The position numbers and the translations under genes were made by a program. 64,000 bases of DNA from Photobacterium sanguinicancri (GTDB lineage: Bacteria; Pseudomonadota; Gammaproteobacteria; Enterobacterales; Vibrionaceae). This document shows positions 54,396 to 63,635 of the stretch, piece by piece. The notes below the pieces were generated by a model. That model was given only the letters and a program-made list of their open reading frames with translations. It was not told the DNA's origin and did no database searches. Within the stretch, counting starts at the first letter, position 1, and every line of letters starts with the position of its first letter. Location of the stretch: contig NZ_AP024851.1 of the NCBI RefSeq assembly GCF_024346675.1, positions 1,550,001 to 1,614,000 on the forward strand, in the 5' to 3' direction.

Positions 54396-55526
54396 ATGCG
54401 CCAATGGTTTCAATTTCCCATCGTTGAAGGCAATGCTTCTCGTCAAGCGCACTGCGATTTACCGCAAAACACTTATGAACGAGAATGTGGTAAAGAGGGC
54501 TTTTTTGGCCCAGCCAGTCACATGTATCATAAGCACCCTCCAACGGGCTGGATCGAGTGGGAAGGAGAGCTGCGCCCTCGCGCCATAGACACCAATAAGA
54601 TCGCCATTACAGGCCAAACACCTTGGGATGCTTCATTGTTGCTCTATAACGAGCAGCTGAAAATGCGCATGTGGCGTACCCATACTCACATGGATCACTT
54701 AGTGCGTAACGGTGATGGTGATGAGGTGCTGTTTATCCATCAAGGTAGTGGGCATTTATATTGCGATTATGGCCATTTCACCTTTAGAGATGGTGATTAC
54801 ATCGTACTGCCAAGAGCCACCAGCTGGCGGGTAGAAGTCAATGAACCCGTCGCTATGCTAATGATCGAAGCCACCAACAGTGGCTATCAAATGGCTGAGC
54901 GGGGATTAGTGGGGCAGCACGCAATTTACGACCCTGCAATGCTGGAATATGCGCGGATTGATGAACCATTTTTAACACAGCAAAACAGTCACCAGCAATG
55001 GCAAGTTAAACTCAAAGCACGCCAACGTTTAAATACTATCACCTACCCGTTTAATCCTTTAGACGCCCAAGGCTGGAAAGGAAACCTAACCGCGTTCAAA
55101 CTTAATTGGCGCGACATCAGGCCATTAATGAGCCACCGTTATCACTTACCGCCGTCAGCACACACCACCTTTGTCGCCAATGGCTTTGTGATTTGTACCT
55201 TTGTCCCTCGCCCCATAGAGAGCGACCCTCAGGCCTTAAAGGTGCCTTTTTTCCATAATAATGATGATTACGACGAAGTGCTTTTCTACCACAAAGGTAA
55301 CTTTTTCAGCCGAGACAATATTGAGGCAGGGATGATCACGCACCATCCTTGTGGCTTTTCTCATGGTCCTCACCCCAAAGCGTTAAAAACAAGCGTTGAA
55401 CAATCCAAAACGCAAACCGATGAAGTCGCAGTCATGATTGATGCTCGCTTTCCGCTCGATGTCGCCGAGCTGCCACAAGGTGCTGAAAACAAAGACTACG
55501 TCCATTCATGGCAACAACAAAATTAA
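54396..55526 (+). CDS. hmgA: homogentisate 1,2-dioxygenase
   Basis: 376 residues. The family fold is evident in the N-terminal cupin part (HTHMDHLVRNGDGDEVLFIHQG, cited by RNGDGDEVLFIHQG) and the C-terminal iron site: FYHKGNFFSRDNIEAG with Glu and a HHPCGFSHGPHP stretch supplying histidines. It opens the ring of homogentisate to maleylacetoacetate. It is some 60 residues shorter than the human and Pseudomonas enzymes, in keeping with the shorter form I recall from Vibrio. First gene of a four-gene operon. Confidence 0.9.
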   Translation: MRQWFQFPIVEGNASRQAHCDLPQNTYERECGKEGFFGPASHMYHKHPPTGWIEWEGELRPRAIDTNKIAITGQTPWDASLLLYNEQLKMRMWRTHTHMDHLVRNGDGDEVLFIHQGSGHLYCDYGHFTFRDGDYIVLPRATSWRVEVNEPVAMLMIEATNSGYQMAERGLVGQHAIYDPAMLEYARIDEPFLTQQNSHQQWQVKLKARQRLNTITYPFNPLDAQGWKGNLTAFKLNWRDIRPLMSHRYHLPPSAHTTFVANGFVICTFVPRPIESDPQALKVPFFHNNDDYDEVLFYHKGNFFSRDNIEAGMITHHPCGFSHGPHPKALKTSVEQSKTQTDEVAVMIDARFPLDVAELPQGAENKDYVHSWQQQN

Positions 55527-55587
55527 CGGCATCTCGTCTACCACTTTCACTTCCATTTACAATGTAAACCGATACGAGGAACTTACT

Positions 55588-56625
55588 GTGAAATTAGCCT
55601 CTCTCAAGCAAGGTCGTGATGGTCAACTTATCATCGTATCCCGCGATTTAACCCGTGCCGTCCATGCACACCATATTGCACCGACCCTGCAATTTGCACT
55701 CGATAATTGGCCCCATGTTGAAGCGGATTTAGCGCATTTATACCGCAACCTGAATAATGACGATGCACCAGACAGCTTTGTGTTCAATCCAGAACGCTGT
55801 GCCTCCCCTTTACCACGAGCGTATCAATGGGCCGATGGCAGTGCGTATGTCAATCATGTCGAGTTAGTACGCCAAGCCCGAGGGGCTGCCATGCCTGAGA
55901 GCTTTTGGACCGATCCTCTGATGTATCAAGGCATGTCTGACCGATTCTTAGGGCCAAACGATGATATAGAAGCGGCAGACGAAGCGTGGGGGATCGACTT
56001 TGAAGGCGAGATAGCCATAGTGACCGACGATGTCCCTATGGGGCTGCGAACTGAAGAAGCCCACGACCATATTCGGTTATTGATGCTCGTGAATGATGTC
56101 TCACTGAGAAACTTAATCCCTAACGAACTGGCGAAGAGTTTTGGATTTTTTCAGTCCAAGCCCGCCTCTAGCTTCTCTCCTGTGGCCGTCACCCCTGACG
56201 AACTTGGCGAAGCATGGCACGATTATAAGCTTCACTACCGCTTACACGTTCACCTCAATGGCCAATTATTTGGTCGCCCGGATGCAGGCACCGACATGAC
56301 ATTCAACTTTGCTGAACTGCTCCAGCACATAGCGAAAACACGCCATGTGAGCGCAGGTTCTATTATCGGATCTGGGACTGTTTCTAATAAAGACCGTTCG
56401 CAAGGCTCATGTTGTATTGCTGAAAAACGCATGTTGGAAATCCTAGAGCAAGGTGCAGCACAAACCGATTTTATGCACTTTGGCGACACAGTGCGTATCG
56501 AAATGTTTAACGAGGCAAACGAATCTATTTTTGGCGCCATAGAACAACGTGTTGTGCGTTACCAACATACTTATCTTGATGAAGACTTAAACCATCACGC
56601 TGTACATCCCTCAACCAAACGTTAA
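55588..56625 (+). CDS. fumarylacetoacetase (FAH family)
   Basis: 345 residues from a GTG at 55588, with GAGGAA upstream. The frame extends further left into hmgA, but that part is not needed. Metal-binding and catalytic features of the FAH fold are visible: WGIDFEGEIAIVTDDVP (with the metal-ligand E.E), LLMLVNDVSLRNLIPNE, GFFQSKPASSFSPVAVTPDEL and GTVSNKD. It hydrolyses fumarylacetoacetate to fumarate and acetoacetate, the last cleavage of tyrosine breakdown. Follows hmgA by 61 bases and precedes maiA by 32. Confidence 0.92.
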   Translation: MKLASLKQGRDGQLIIVSRDLTRAVHAHHIAPTLQFALDNWPHVEADLAHLYRNLNNDDAPDSFVFNPERCASPLPRAYQWADGSAYVNHVELVRQARGAAMPESFWTDPLMYQGMSDRFLGPNDDIEAADEAWGIDFEGEIAIVTDDVPMGLRTEEAHDHIRLLMLVNDVSLRNLIPNELAKSFGFFQSKPASSFSPVAVTPDELGEAWHDYKLHYRLHVHLNGQLFGRPDAGTDMTFNFAELLQHIAKTRHVSAGSIIGSGTVSNKDRSQGSCCIAEKRMLEILEQGAAQTDFMHFGDTVRIEMFNEANESIFGAIEQRVVRYQHTYLDEDLNHHAVHPSTKR

Positions 56626-56657
56626 AACGTATTACTAGATTATCAGAGGGAAGATTG

Positions 56658-57293
56658 ATGAAACTCTATGATTACTACCGATCGTCAGCATCTTATCGAG
56701 TACGTATCGCACTTCACCTCAAGGGGCTAAGTTATGACGCTGTGCCGATCTCTTTGATTGATGGCGAGCATCAAAATGATGATTATCGCCACACCAATCC
56801 GAATCAACGCGTGCCGAGCCTAGAAAATGAAAATGGGCCATTAGGACAATCCCTGGCGATCATTGAGTACCTTAACGAAATCCACCCAGACCCCAAACTA
56901 CTCCCAAGTGACCCTTGGAAAAAAGCCCAGTGTCGTTCGCTGGCGATGCTTATTGCTTGCGATATTCACCCGCTGAACAACTTACAAGTGCTCAACTACC
57001 TCAATACAGAGTTAGGCGTTAATCAAAACGAAAAAATGGTGTGGTATCACTATTGGCTCAGCCGCGGTTTATCGGCATTTGAACAACTCTTGATGCAACG
57101 CCCGACGCCAACAGATTTTTGTTGTGGTGATCAACCGACCCTCGCTGATCTGTGTTTGATCCCGCAAATTTACAATGCTCGACGATTCAATTTTGATTTA
57201 GATCCCTTTCCGCTCATTAACGACATAGAGCGTACTTGCCAATTGCTACCCGCTTTTCAACTCGCTCATCCTGATCACTCAATTAAGGAATAG
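56658..57293 (+). CDS. maiA: maleylacetoacetate isomerase
   Basis: 211 residues from the ATG at 56658 (GAGGGAAG upstream). A zeta-class glutathione transferase: the N-terminal thioredoxin-like domain has the active-site YRSSASYRVRIALHLKGL, with the SSxxYRVRIAL signature. NQRVPSLE and LGQSLAIIEYLNE bind glutathione, and the helical C-terminal domain has GDQPTLADLCLIPQIYNA. It turns maleylacetoacetate into fumarylacetoacetate using glutathione. Sits between the FAH gene and aacS in one operon. Confidence 0.95.
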   Translation: MKLYDYYRSSASYRVRIALHLKGLSYDAVPISLIDGEHQNDDYRHTNPNQRVPSLENENGPLGQSLAIIEYLNEIHPDPKLLPSDPWKKAQCRSLAMLIACDIHPLNNLQVLNYLNTELGVNQNEKMVWYHYWLSRGLSAFEQLLMQRPTPTDFCCGDQPTLADLCLIPQIYNARRFNFDLDPFPLINDIERTCQLLPAFQLAHPDHSIKE

Positions 57294-57295
57294 TT

Positions 57296-59374
57296 ATGGC
57301 GGCATCAGATGCAAAAAAACCAAAAGACGAGGGCGTAATAAGCTGGCAGCCAAGCAAAGAGCGAATACAAACTAGCTTGCTGTATCAATTCATGGTGGAT
57401 GTCAGTCGTTGTCAAAACAGGCTTTTTCACGATTATCACCAGCTCCATCATTGGTCAGTAGCTGACAGTGAACAATTTTGGGCCACAGTATGGGATTTTT
57501 GCGATGTAAAAGGGACCAATATTGGGACGGGTGAAGCTCCTAATATAGGTATTGGTATAGCCGAACAACATTCTCCCATAAATCAATGTGATCCCTCTTC
57601 CGCCATACCAGCGAAAGACACAGTCTGGTTTCCCAATGCACGCCTTAATTTTGCCGAAAATCTATTAAAAAGTTGGCAACAACATCCTAAGGAAGATGCG
57701 ATTGTATTTTATTGTGAAGATGACGATGCATTAACGCAGCGGATAAATTGGCAACAGTTATACCAACACACCGCCTTATTAGCACAATACCTTACAGAGC
57801 AAGGTGTCCAACAAGGCGATGTCGTCGCGGGCTATTTGCCCAATATTCCACAAACCGTGATTGCAATGCTCGCCACGGCCTCAATCGGCGCGATTTGGAC
57901 CTCAACCTCCCCCGATTTTGGGGTCGAGAGCGTGGTCGAACGATTTGGTCAAACCAAACCGAAAGTCTTATTAGCCGCAGATGGTTATCGTTATAGTGGA
58001 AAAACACACAGTTGCATCAATCCTATTCAACAATGCCTTGCGCAGCTACCCAGTGTTGAACTGCTGATTATCATCCCCTACCTTTCCAGTGAGATGCCAG
58101 TAGTAACAGCAACCAAGGTCACGCTAATCTCTTGGGCACAGATCATCAAACAAGGCACCAAGGAAGCGTCATTTCATCTTGAGTTTACCCCTATACCCTT
58201 CAACCACCCTTTATATATCCTGTACTCCTCTGGCACCACAGGGAAGCCCAAGTGCATCGTCCACAGCTGCGGTGGCACCTTATTGAATCACCTCAAAGAA
58301 CATCAGCTTCATTGCAATGTAAAACCACGCGATCGCCTCTTTTATTTCACCACTTGTGGGTGGATGATGTGGAATTGGCTCGTTACTGGATTAGCCTCTG
58401 ACGCCACGATTATTCTGTATGAAGGATCGCCCTTTTATCCTAATGGCGACAGGCTCTGGCAACTGGTCGACAACGAGAGAGTCAGCTTATTCGGTACCTC
58501 AGCGAAATATTTGGAAGCCTTAGAGAAGCATGGCTATCAGCCTCGCCACCAGCATAACTTATCCTCGTTAAACACCCTATGCTCAACAGGCTCTGTGCTT
58601 GCACCTGAACAATTTGATTTCGTCTATAGCCATATAAAATCAGATCTACAACTAGCGTCAATTTCAGGCGGGACAGACATTTGTGGCTGCTTTGTGATTG
58701 GCAATCCTCTCACCCCGGTTTATCGTGGAGAGTGCCAAGGTGCCGCTCTGGGTATGGCTGTCGAAGTCTTTGGCCCCAATGGCGATCCCGTACTCAATCA
58801 GCAAGGCGAATTAGTCTGTACCAATAGCTTTCCCAATCAACCAATTGGCTTTTGGGATGACCCAACAGGTGAGCGTTACCACCATGCTTATTGGGATACC
58901 TACCCAAATGTATGGCATCACGGAGATTTCGTTTGCCAGCATACTCACTCGCAGGGCGGGTTTACCTTTTTGGGCCGCTCAGATGCCGTACTGAACCCAG
59001 GAGGCGTTCGTATTGGCACCGCAGAAATTTACCGCCAAGTGAACCCGCTTGCGGAGGTCGTTGACTCTATTGTAATTGGTCAACAATGGGGAAATGATGT
59101 TCGAGTGGTACTCTTTGTTCAGTTACAAGCTGATCAGGTACTGGATGATGCACTCAGGCAGACAATTAACGCGAGGATCCGCCAACATTGTTCACCACGT
59201 CATGTCCCCGCCGTCATTCTTGCCGTTACAGATATTCCTCGTACCAAATCAGGCAAGTTAGTCGAACTGGCAGTTAAAGACGTCGTAGAAAACAGAGAGG
59301 TAAAAAACCTCGGGGCTTTGGCAAACCCTCTCGCATTGGAAGTATTTAAAAATAGATCTGAATTACGCCAATAA
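57296..59374 (+). CDS. aacS: acetoacetyl-CoA synthetase
   Basis: 692 residues of the ANL adenylate-forming superfamily. The AMP-binding P-loop is YSSGTTGKPKCIVH (~311-324). ISGGTDICGCF and the hinge/A8 region FLGRSDAVLNPGGVRIGTAEIY follow (cited by DAVLNPGGVRIGTAEIY), with a C-terminal TKSGKLVE lysine motif. WFPNARLNFAENLL (~111-124) is typical of acetoacetate-CoA ligases. It activates the acetoacetate released by fumarylacetoacetase, letting tyrosine carbon enter central metabolism. A segment at about 72-107 (NIGTGEAPNIGIG...) appears ~18 residues longer than usual. The ATG comes two bases after the maiA stop. Confidence 0.93.
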   Translation: MAASDAKKPKDEGVISWQPSKERIQTSLLYQFMVDVSRCQNRLFHDYHQLHHWSVADSEQFWATVWDFCDVKGTNIGTGEAPNIGIGIAEQHSPINQCDPSSAIPAKDTVWFPNARLNFAENLLKSWQQHPKEDAIVFYCEDDDALTQRINWQQLYQHTALLAQYLTEQGVQQGDVVAGYLPNIPQTVIAMLATASIGAIWTSTSPDFGVESVVERFGQTKPKVLLAADGYRYSGKTHSCINPIQQCLAQLPSVELLIIIPYLSSEMPVVTATKVTLISWAQIIKQGTKEASFHLEFTPIPFNHPLYILYSSGTTGKPKCIVHSCGGTLLNHLKEHQLHCNVKPRDRLFYFTTCGWMMWNWLVTGLASDATIILYEGSPFYPNGDRLWQLVDNERVSLFGTSAKYLEALEKHGYQPRHQHNLSSLNTLCSTGSVLAPEQFDFVYSHIKSDLQLASISGGTDICGCFVIGNPLTPVYRGECQGAALGMAVEVFGPNGDPVLNQQGELVCTNSFPNQPIGFWDDPTGERYHHAYWDTYPNVWHHGDFVCQHTHSQGGFTFLGRSDAVLNPGGVRIGTAEIYRQVNPLAEVVDSIVIGQQWGNDVRVVLFVQLQADQVLDDALRQTINARIRQHCSPRHVPAVILAVTDIPRTKSGKLVELAVKDVVENREVKNLGALANPLALEVFKNRSELRQ

Positions 59375-59598
59375 TAACAATGTCAATAAAGTGAACGCTT
59401 CATCACAGAAGCAGTATCACTTCTTTGAATACGCCTTACTAATCACGCTAAACTTTAGTTAATCATACGTTACAATTCGGTTAAGTCGCCGCTATTATCA
59501 GCGTAGTGTGGTTCTGAATATTTTCGGACCACTAAATTTGTTAACCACAGCCACAAGCCTGTATTCCACTATGGCTTTATAAAACATGGAAAATCATT

Positions 59599-60969
59599 AT
59601 GTTGTCTATTTTTGATATTTACAAAATTGGGGTCGGGCCATCCAGCTCACACACCAATGGGCCAATGATTGCAGGCTATCAATTTTGTCAAAAAATTCTG
59701 CCTATGCTCGATAACGTTCACACTGTGCGGGTGGATCTTTATGGTTCGTTATCATTAACAGGTAAAGGCCACCATACTGATCGCGCAGTATTTCTCGGCT
59801 TAATGGGCAATAGACCCGATAACATCGATATTGAGGCCGCAAACAGCGAAATGACGGCAGCAAAAGAAAGCCACACCTTACTGCTGGGCGCAAAAAAACG
59901 GGTACCTTTTCAGTTTAACGACGACATTGTCTTTCATACCTGTAATCTGCCGCTACATGAAAATGGCATGACAATCACCGCACTTGATAATCAAGGCAAG
60001 TCCGTATGTGAAGAAACCTATTACTCCATTGGTGGCGGCTTCATCGCTACAGCAGATGAAATGACAGGTACTCAATCAATCAGTGAAGATACGGTGACGT
60101 ACCCATTTAAAAATGCCGATGAAATGCTGGCAATGGCAGAACGTGATGGATTGAGCTTAGGAGCATTAGTTCAGGCTAACGAAATGACATTTAATGACGC
60201 CAAAAGCCTTGAACAACGTGCCGCTCAAATTTGGCAAATCATGTCAGATTGTATGCACCGTGGATTCCAGCATGAAGGTATTCTCGAAGGGGGATTACAC
60301 GTCACCCGCCGCGCCCCTGCGCTATTAAAACAACTCGAATCCAATCAGCACATTGATAATGACCCTATGACCATTCTTGATTGGGTTAATTTATTCGCTT
60401 TTGCGGTAAGTGAAGAAAACGCTGCAGGAGGCCAAGTAGTGACCTCTCCTACCAATGGTGCGGCAGGTGTCATTCCTGCAGTACTGATGTATTACAACAA
60501 GTTCATCGCGCCATTAGACACCAAACAAGTTAAAGACTTCCTTTCCGTATCTGCAGCTATCGGCATGCTCTACAAAACCAATGCTTCCATTTCTGGTGCT
60601 GAAGTGGGGTGTCAGGGCGAAGTGGGCGTATCATCGTCAATGGCAGCAGCTGGGTTAACCGCACTGCGCGGCGGCAGTAATGAACAAATTTGCATGGCCG
60701 CTGAAATCGCAATGGAACACTCACTCGGCATGACATGTGATCCTATTGGTGGCTTAGTGCAAATCCCATGCATAGAGCGCAATGCAATGGGTGCGATGAA
60801 AGCGATAAATGCTTCTCGGATGGCATTGAAACGTAATAGTAAATCGCTTATTTCACTCGATAAAGTCATAGCGACCATGTACCAAACTGGTAAAGACATG
60901 AACAAGAAATACCGAGAGACATCCTTAGGTGGACTCGCTGTGATTCACCTCGCACCACCATGTGAGTAA
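59599..60969 (+). CDS. sdaA: L-serine dehydratase, iron-sulfur dependent, single chain
   Basis: 456 residues. It begins with [20 protein letters not shown], the substrate-binding signature. The C-terminal alpha domain carries [17 protein letters not shown] and the cysteines of the 4Fe-4S cluster in [20 protein letters not shown] and [16 protein letters not shown]. It deaminates L-serine to pyruvate and ammonia in the cytosol. The paralogue choice (sdaA, sdaB or tdcG) cannot be made from sequence alone. Monocistronic, with a strong terminator. The 224 bases upstream contain a weak GTGGTTC/GGACCAC stem but nothing certain. Confidence 0.93.
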   Translation: MLSIFDIYKIGVGPSSSHTNGPMIAGYQFCQKILPMLDNVHTVRVDLYGSLSLTGKGHHTDRAVFLGLMGNRPDNIDIEAANSEMTAAKESHTLLLGAKKRVPFQFNDDIVFHTCNLPLHENGMTITALDNQGKSVCEETYYSIGGGFIATADEMTGTQSISEDTVTYPFKNADEMLAMAERDGLSLGALVQANEMTFNDAKSLEQRAAQIWQIMSDCMHRGFQHEGILEGGLHVTRRAPALLKQLESNQHIDNDPMTILDWVNLFAFAVSEENAAGGQVVTSPTNGAAGVIPAVLMYYNKFIAPLDTKQVKDFLSVSAAIGMLYKTNASISGAEVGCQGEVGVSSSMAAAGLTALRGGSNEQICMAAEIAMEHSLGMTCDPIGGLVQIPCIERNAMGAMKAINASRMALKRNSKSLISLDKVIATMYQTGKDMNKKYRETSLGGLAVIHLAPPCE

Positions 60970-60993
60970 TTCGTATTGCTCACGCACTTTTGT

Positions 60994-61023
60994 AAAGGAA
61001 AGACGATGTCTTTCCTTTTTTTT
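60994..61023 (+). terminator. Rho-independent terminator after serine dehydratase
   Basis: Perfect 11-base-pair stem AAAGGAAAGAC/GTCTTTCCTTT (60994-61004 with 61008-61018), GAT loop, continuing straight into a T run. Confidence 0.95.
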
Positions 61024-61062
61024 CCTCTTCTGTCTTCACGTCATCCACACTCTGTTATTTTT

Positions 61063-61075
61063 GTTATACTATAAC
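61063..61075. promoter_or_regulatory. Zur-box core upstream of yeiR
   Basis: GTTATA-C-TATAAC, a perfect dyad identical to the core of the gammaproteobacterial Zur consensus (GTTATANTATAAC), 31 bases before the yeiR start codon. It also overlaps the likely -10 position. This predicts repression by zinc-loaded Zur and expression under zinc shortage. Confidence 0.65.
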
Positions 61076-61106
61076 GTTTACTTATCTCAAACTCAGTACG
61101 GGCCTT

Positions 61107-62087
61107 ATGAAGCGCATTCCTACTAATATCATCACTGGCTTTTTAGGTGCCGGTAAAACAACGTCTATTCTGTCATTACTTGCTCGCAAACCAGAAAATG
61201 AAAAATGGGCAATCTTAATCAATGAATTCGGTAACATCGGTGTTGATGGCGCTATCTTGGATCAGCAAGGTGCATTAGTACAAGAAGTACCTGGCGGCTG
61301 TATGTGCTGTGTAGCAGGCTTACCGATGTCTGTTGGGATCAATGCCCTTTTAGCAGAAAAACCTGATCGCCTACTGCTTGAACCAACAGGCTTAGGCCAC
61401 CCTAAAGAAATCATCAACAAACTCACGACTGAGTCATTTGCCAATTACATCGACTTAAAAGCAACCATAACGCTGGTCGATCCTCGCCACTTATCAGATA
61501 CTTTATATACCGATAATGACAACTTCCAAGATCAAATTGGTCTCGCTGATGTATTAGTCGCTAACAAAGTTGATGAATGTGTGGAATACGACCTTGTCGC
61601 TTTTGATACCTTTGCACAAGCGTGCGATCCAACTAAAGCTGCTATTGGTAAAGTCGAACAAGGTAAGCTTGACCTCGAGTGGCTAGAACTTGATCGCATC
61701 GAACGCCCTGCGGTACACAGCCACCATCATCATCACAGCGATAATGCAGTCCCACTGCCAGGTTTTGAACTTGCCCCTGGGCAAACCTATGTGCGTAAAG
61801 AAAATAGCGGCCAAGGTTACCGAAGCTGTGGGTGGTTCTTTGGTGCCGATCAAATTTTTGATTTTTCGCAAATGTTTAAACTGCTTTCTAACATTAACGC
61901 TATGCGTGTGAAAGCGGTTGTGAATACGGAACGAGGCTGCTTTGTGTTTAATGCCGTAAACCAAGTAGTCTCAGTGAGTGAGTTATCTCTAGATGGCTTC
62001 GAATCGCGAGTTGAAGTGATTGATAAAGACCTTCTTCCGTGGGATGAGCTTGAAACTATCTTGCTATCGATTGTGCAAAAATCGTAA
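61107..62087 (+). CDS. yeiR: YeiR-type CobW/COG0523 zinc-associated GTPase
   Basis: 326 residues. GTPase motifs: ITGFLGAGKTTS (Walker A, ~9-20), the metal-binding GGCMCC (~64-69) of COG0523 proteins, LLLEPTGLGHP and the base-specificity motif VANKVD. A histidine-rich stretch HSHHHHH (~205-211) and a C-terminal CobW_C domain follow. E. coli YeiR is of nearly the same length and is a zinc-binding GTPase. It probably acts as a zinc chaperone or in zinc homeostasis; the client protein is unknown. A Zur-like box just upstream supports that role. Confidence 0.88.
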   Translation: MKRIPTNIITGFLGAGKTTSILSLLARKPENEKWAILINEFGNIGVDGAILDQQGALVQEVPGGCMCCVAGLPMSVGINALLAEKPDRLLLEPTGLGHPKEIINKLTTESFANYIDLKATITLVDPRHLSDTLYTDNDNFQDQIGLADVLVANKVDECVEYDLVAFDTFAQACDPTKAAIGKVEQGKLDLEWLELDRIERPAVHSHHHHHSDNAVPLPGFELAPGQTYVRKENSGQGYRSCGWFFGADQIFDFSQMFKLLSNINAMRVKAVVNTERGCFVFNAVNQVVSVSELSLDGFESRVEVIDKDLLPWDELETILLSIVQKS

Positions 62088-62249
62088 TTTGGTTGTCATA
62101 TCGCTAAGATACTTAGATATCTTAGATTCATAGTAAAAAGTTAAGTCTATGATTGAAGAAAGAGTTTCGTTTACTCTCTTCCCTATGCCATGAAGCCAAC
62201 GTAGCTTCGCAAGGGCGTACAATCACAATTATTACAGCAAGGAGCACCT

Positions 62250-63635
62250 ATGCTAAACCCTGCTATCGCCAAAGCGGTGATTGATCACGCGCTGTTTCTT
62301 GGCGCAGACTTCGCAGAATTGTTTGTTGAACACCATCAATCCAGCTCTGTTGAACTCATTTCCGGTAACGTAGATAAAATTAACTCAGGTATCGATTTTG
62401 GTATCGGTATCCGCCTCTTCTTCGGTTACAAAGTGTTATACGGCTACACTAACAGTACCGAAGAAGACGAATTAAAACGCGTAATAGGCTTATTAGCAGC
62501 CAAAGATAAACGCGACCAAATTGCTCAAGCAGGTACACTGAACCTTAATAAGTACAGCAGCAAGCACCATTGCCAACACCCTCTTGCGCAAGATACCAAT
62601 TTAGAAGGAAAGATCGCCTTTCTACGAAAAGTTGATCATGCAGCTCGTCACGAAGATGACAAGATCTCTCAATTTATTGGTCGTATTTTACAACGCGAGC
62701 AACAGATCGAAATCTTCAACTCCAAAGGCCTACACATTGGTGATACCCGCCACTATTCTCGCGTAGCCGCAACAGCGATTGCACAAAATGGCCAAGAACA
62801 ATCTACTGGCTTTGAAGCCCCTGGCGCCTTAACGGGTTGGGAGTTCTTAGATACCCTGAACGCAGAACAGCTTGGTCAAGATGTCGCAAAACAAGCGATG
62901 GTCAAACTGTATGCCGCCCCTTGTCCATCAGGCGAAATGCCTGTGATCATAGGTAATGGCTTTGGTGGTGTTATCTTCCACGAAGCCTGCGGCCACTTAC
63001 TTGAAACCACCTCTGTTGCCAAAAAAGCCTCTGTCTTCCATGACAAGATGGGCGAAATGATTGCTAACCCTGTGGTTAACGCCGTTGATGATGGCACCAT
63101 GAGCAACGAATGGGGCTCTATTAACATCGATGATGAAGGCATGGAAACCCAGCGTACTCAACTGATCAAAGACGGTAAGCTCACCAGCTTTATGGTTGAC
63201 CATATGGGCTCATTAAAAACAGGCTATGCACCAACGGGATCTGGTCGTCGTGAGTCTTACAAATATGCGCCAACTTCCCGTATGCGTAATACCTTCATTG
63301 AAGCAGGTAACAGTAGCTTAGATGAGATGGTATCCAGTGTTGAACATGGCATTTACGCACAGAAAATGGGTGGCGGCTCAGTACAACCGGGCACTGGTGA
63401 ATTTAACTTCGCGGTACAAGAAGCCTACCTGATTGAAAACGGAAAAATCACTAAGCCTCTGAAAACAGCAACCTTGATCAGCACAGGTCCTAAAGTGCTG
63501 CAAGAAATTAGCATGATCGGCCAAGACTTTGCCCTAGCCGCAGGTATGTGTGGCTCGGTCAGTGGTTCAGTACCGACCACAGTTGGACAAGCTGCACTAA
63601 AAGTGGATAACATTTTGGTTGGAGGGGGTAACTAA
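62250..63635 (+). CDS. TldD-like metalloprotease subunit
   Basis: 461 residues of the TldD/PmbA family. The catalytic zinc motif HEACGH (HExxxH) lies at about residue 249-254. The family stretches GFGGVIFHEACGH, GSGRRESYKYAPTSRMRNTFIEAG (cited by YAPTSRMRNTFIEAG) and MCGSVSGSVPT are present. It is about 20 residues shorter than E. coli TldD. In E. coli, TldD pairs with the inactive TldE (PmbA) and trims unfolded or modified peptides, including microcin B17 precursors and CcdA. Its stop codon overlaps the start of the next gene (TAATG), which encodes the presumptive partner. Confidence 0.9.
   Translation: MLNPAIAKAVIDHALFLGADFAELFVEHHQSSSVELISGNVDKINSGIDFGIGIRLFFGYKVLYGYTNSTEEDELKRVIGLLAAKDKRDQIAQAGTLNLNKYSSKHHCQHPLAQDTNLEGKIAFLRKVDHAARHEDDKISQFIGRILQREQQIEIFNSKGLHIGDTRHYSRVAATAIAQNGQEQSTGFEAPGALTGWEFLDTLNAEQLGQDVAKQAMVKLYAAPCPSGEMPVIIGNGFGGVIFHEACGHLLETTSVAKKASVFHDKMGEMIANPVVNAVDDGTMSNEWGSINIDDEGMETQRTQLIKDGKLTSFMVDHMGSLKTGYAPTGSGRRESYKYAPTSRMRNTFIEAGNSSLDEMVSSVEHGIYAQKMGGGSVQPGTGEFNFAVQEAYLIENGKITKPLKTATLISTGPKVLQEISMIGQDFALAAGMCGSVSGSVPTTVGQAALKVDNILVGGGN

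Noticed and set aside
55556-55568. Perfect palindrome TTTACA-A-TGTAAA before the fumarylacetoacetase gene
   Set aside because: It contains TyrR half-site letters but in the reversed arrangement and without the six-base spacer, so it is not a TyrR box; 13 bases can occur by chance in AT-rich sequence.
59516-59550. Possible hairpin GTGGTTC/GGACCAC upstream of serine dehydratase as a riboswitch or attenuator
   Set aside because: Only seven base pairs with a large loop and no match to a known riboswitch; a glycine riboswitch layout is not present.
62104-62182. Stem CTAAGATA/TATCTTAG and a second stem around 62155-62182 between yeiR and the TldD-like gene
   Set aside because: Both are AT-rich or imperfect and lack a clean T run, so I do not call a terminator, though one may serve weakly as such.
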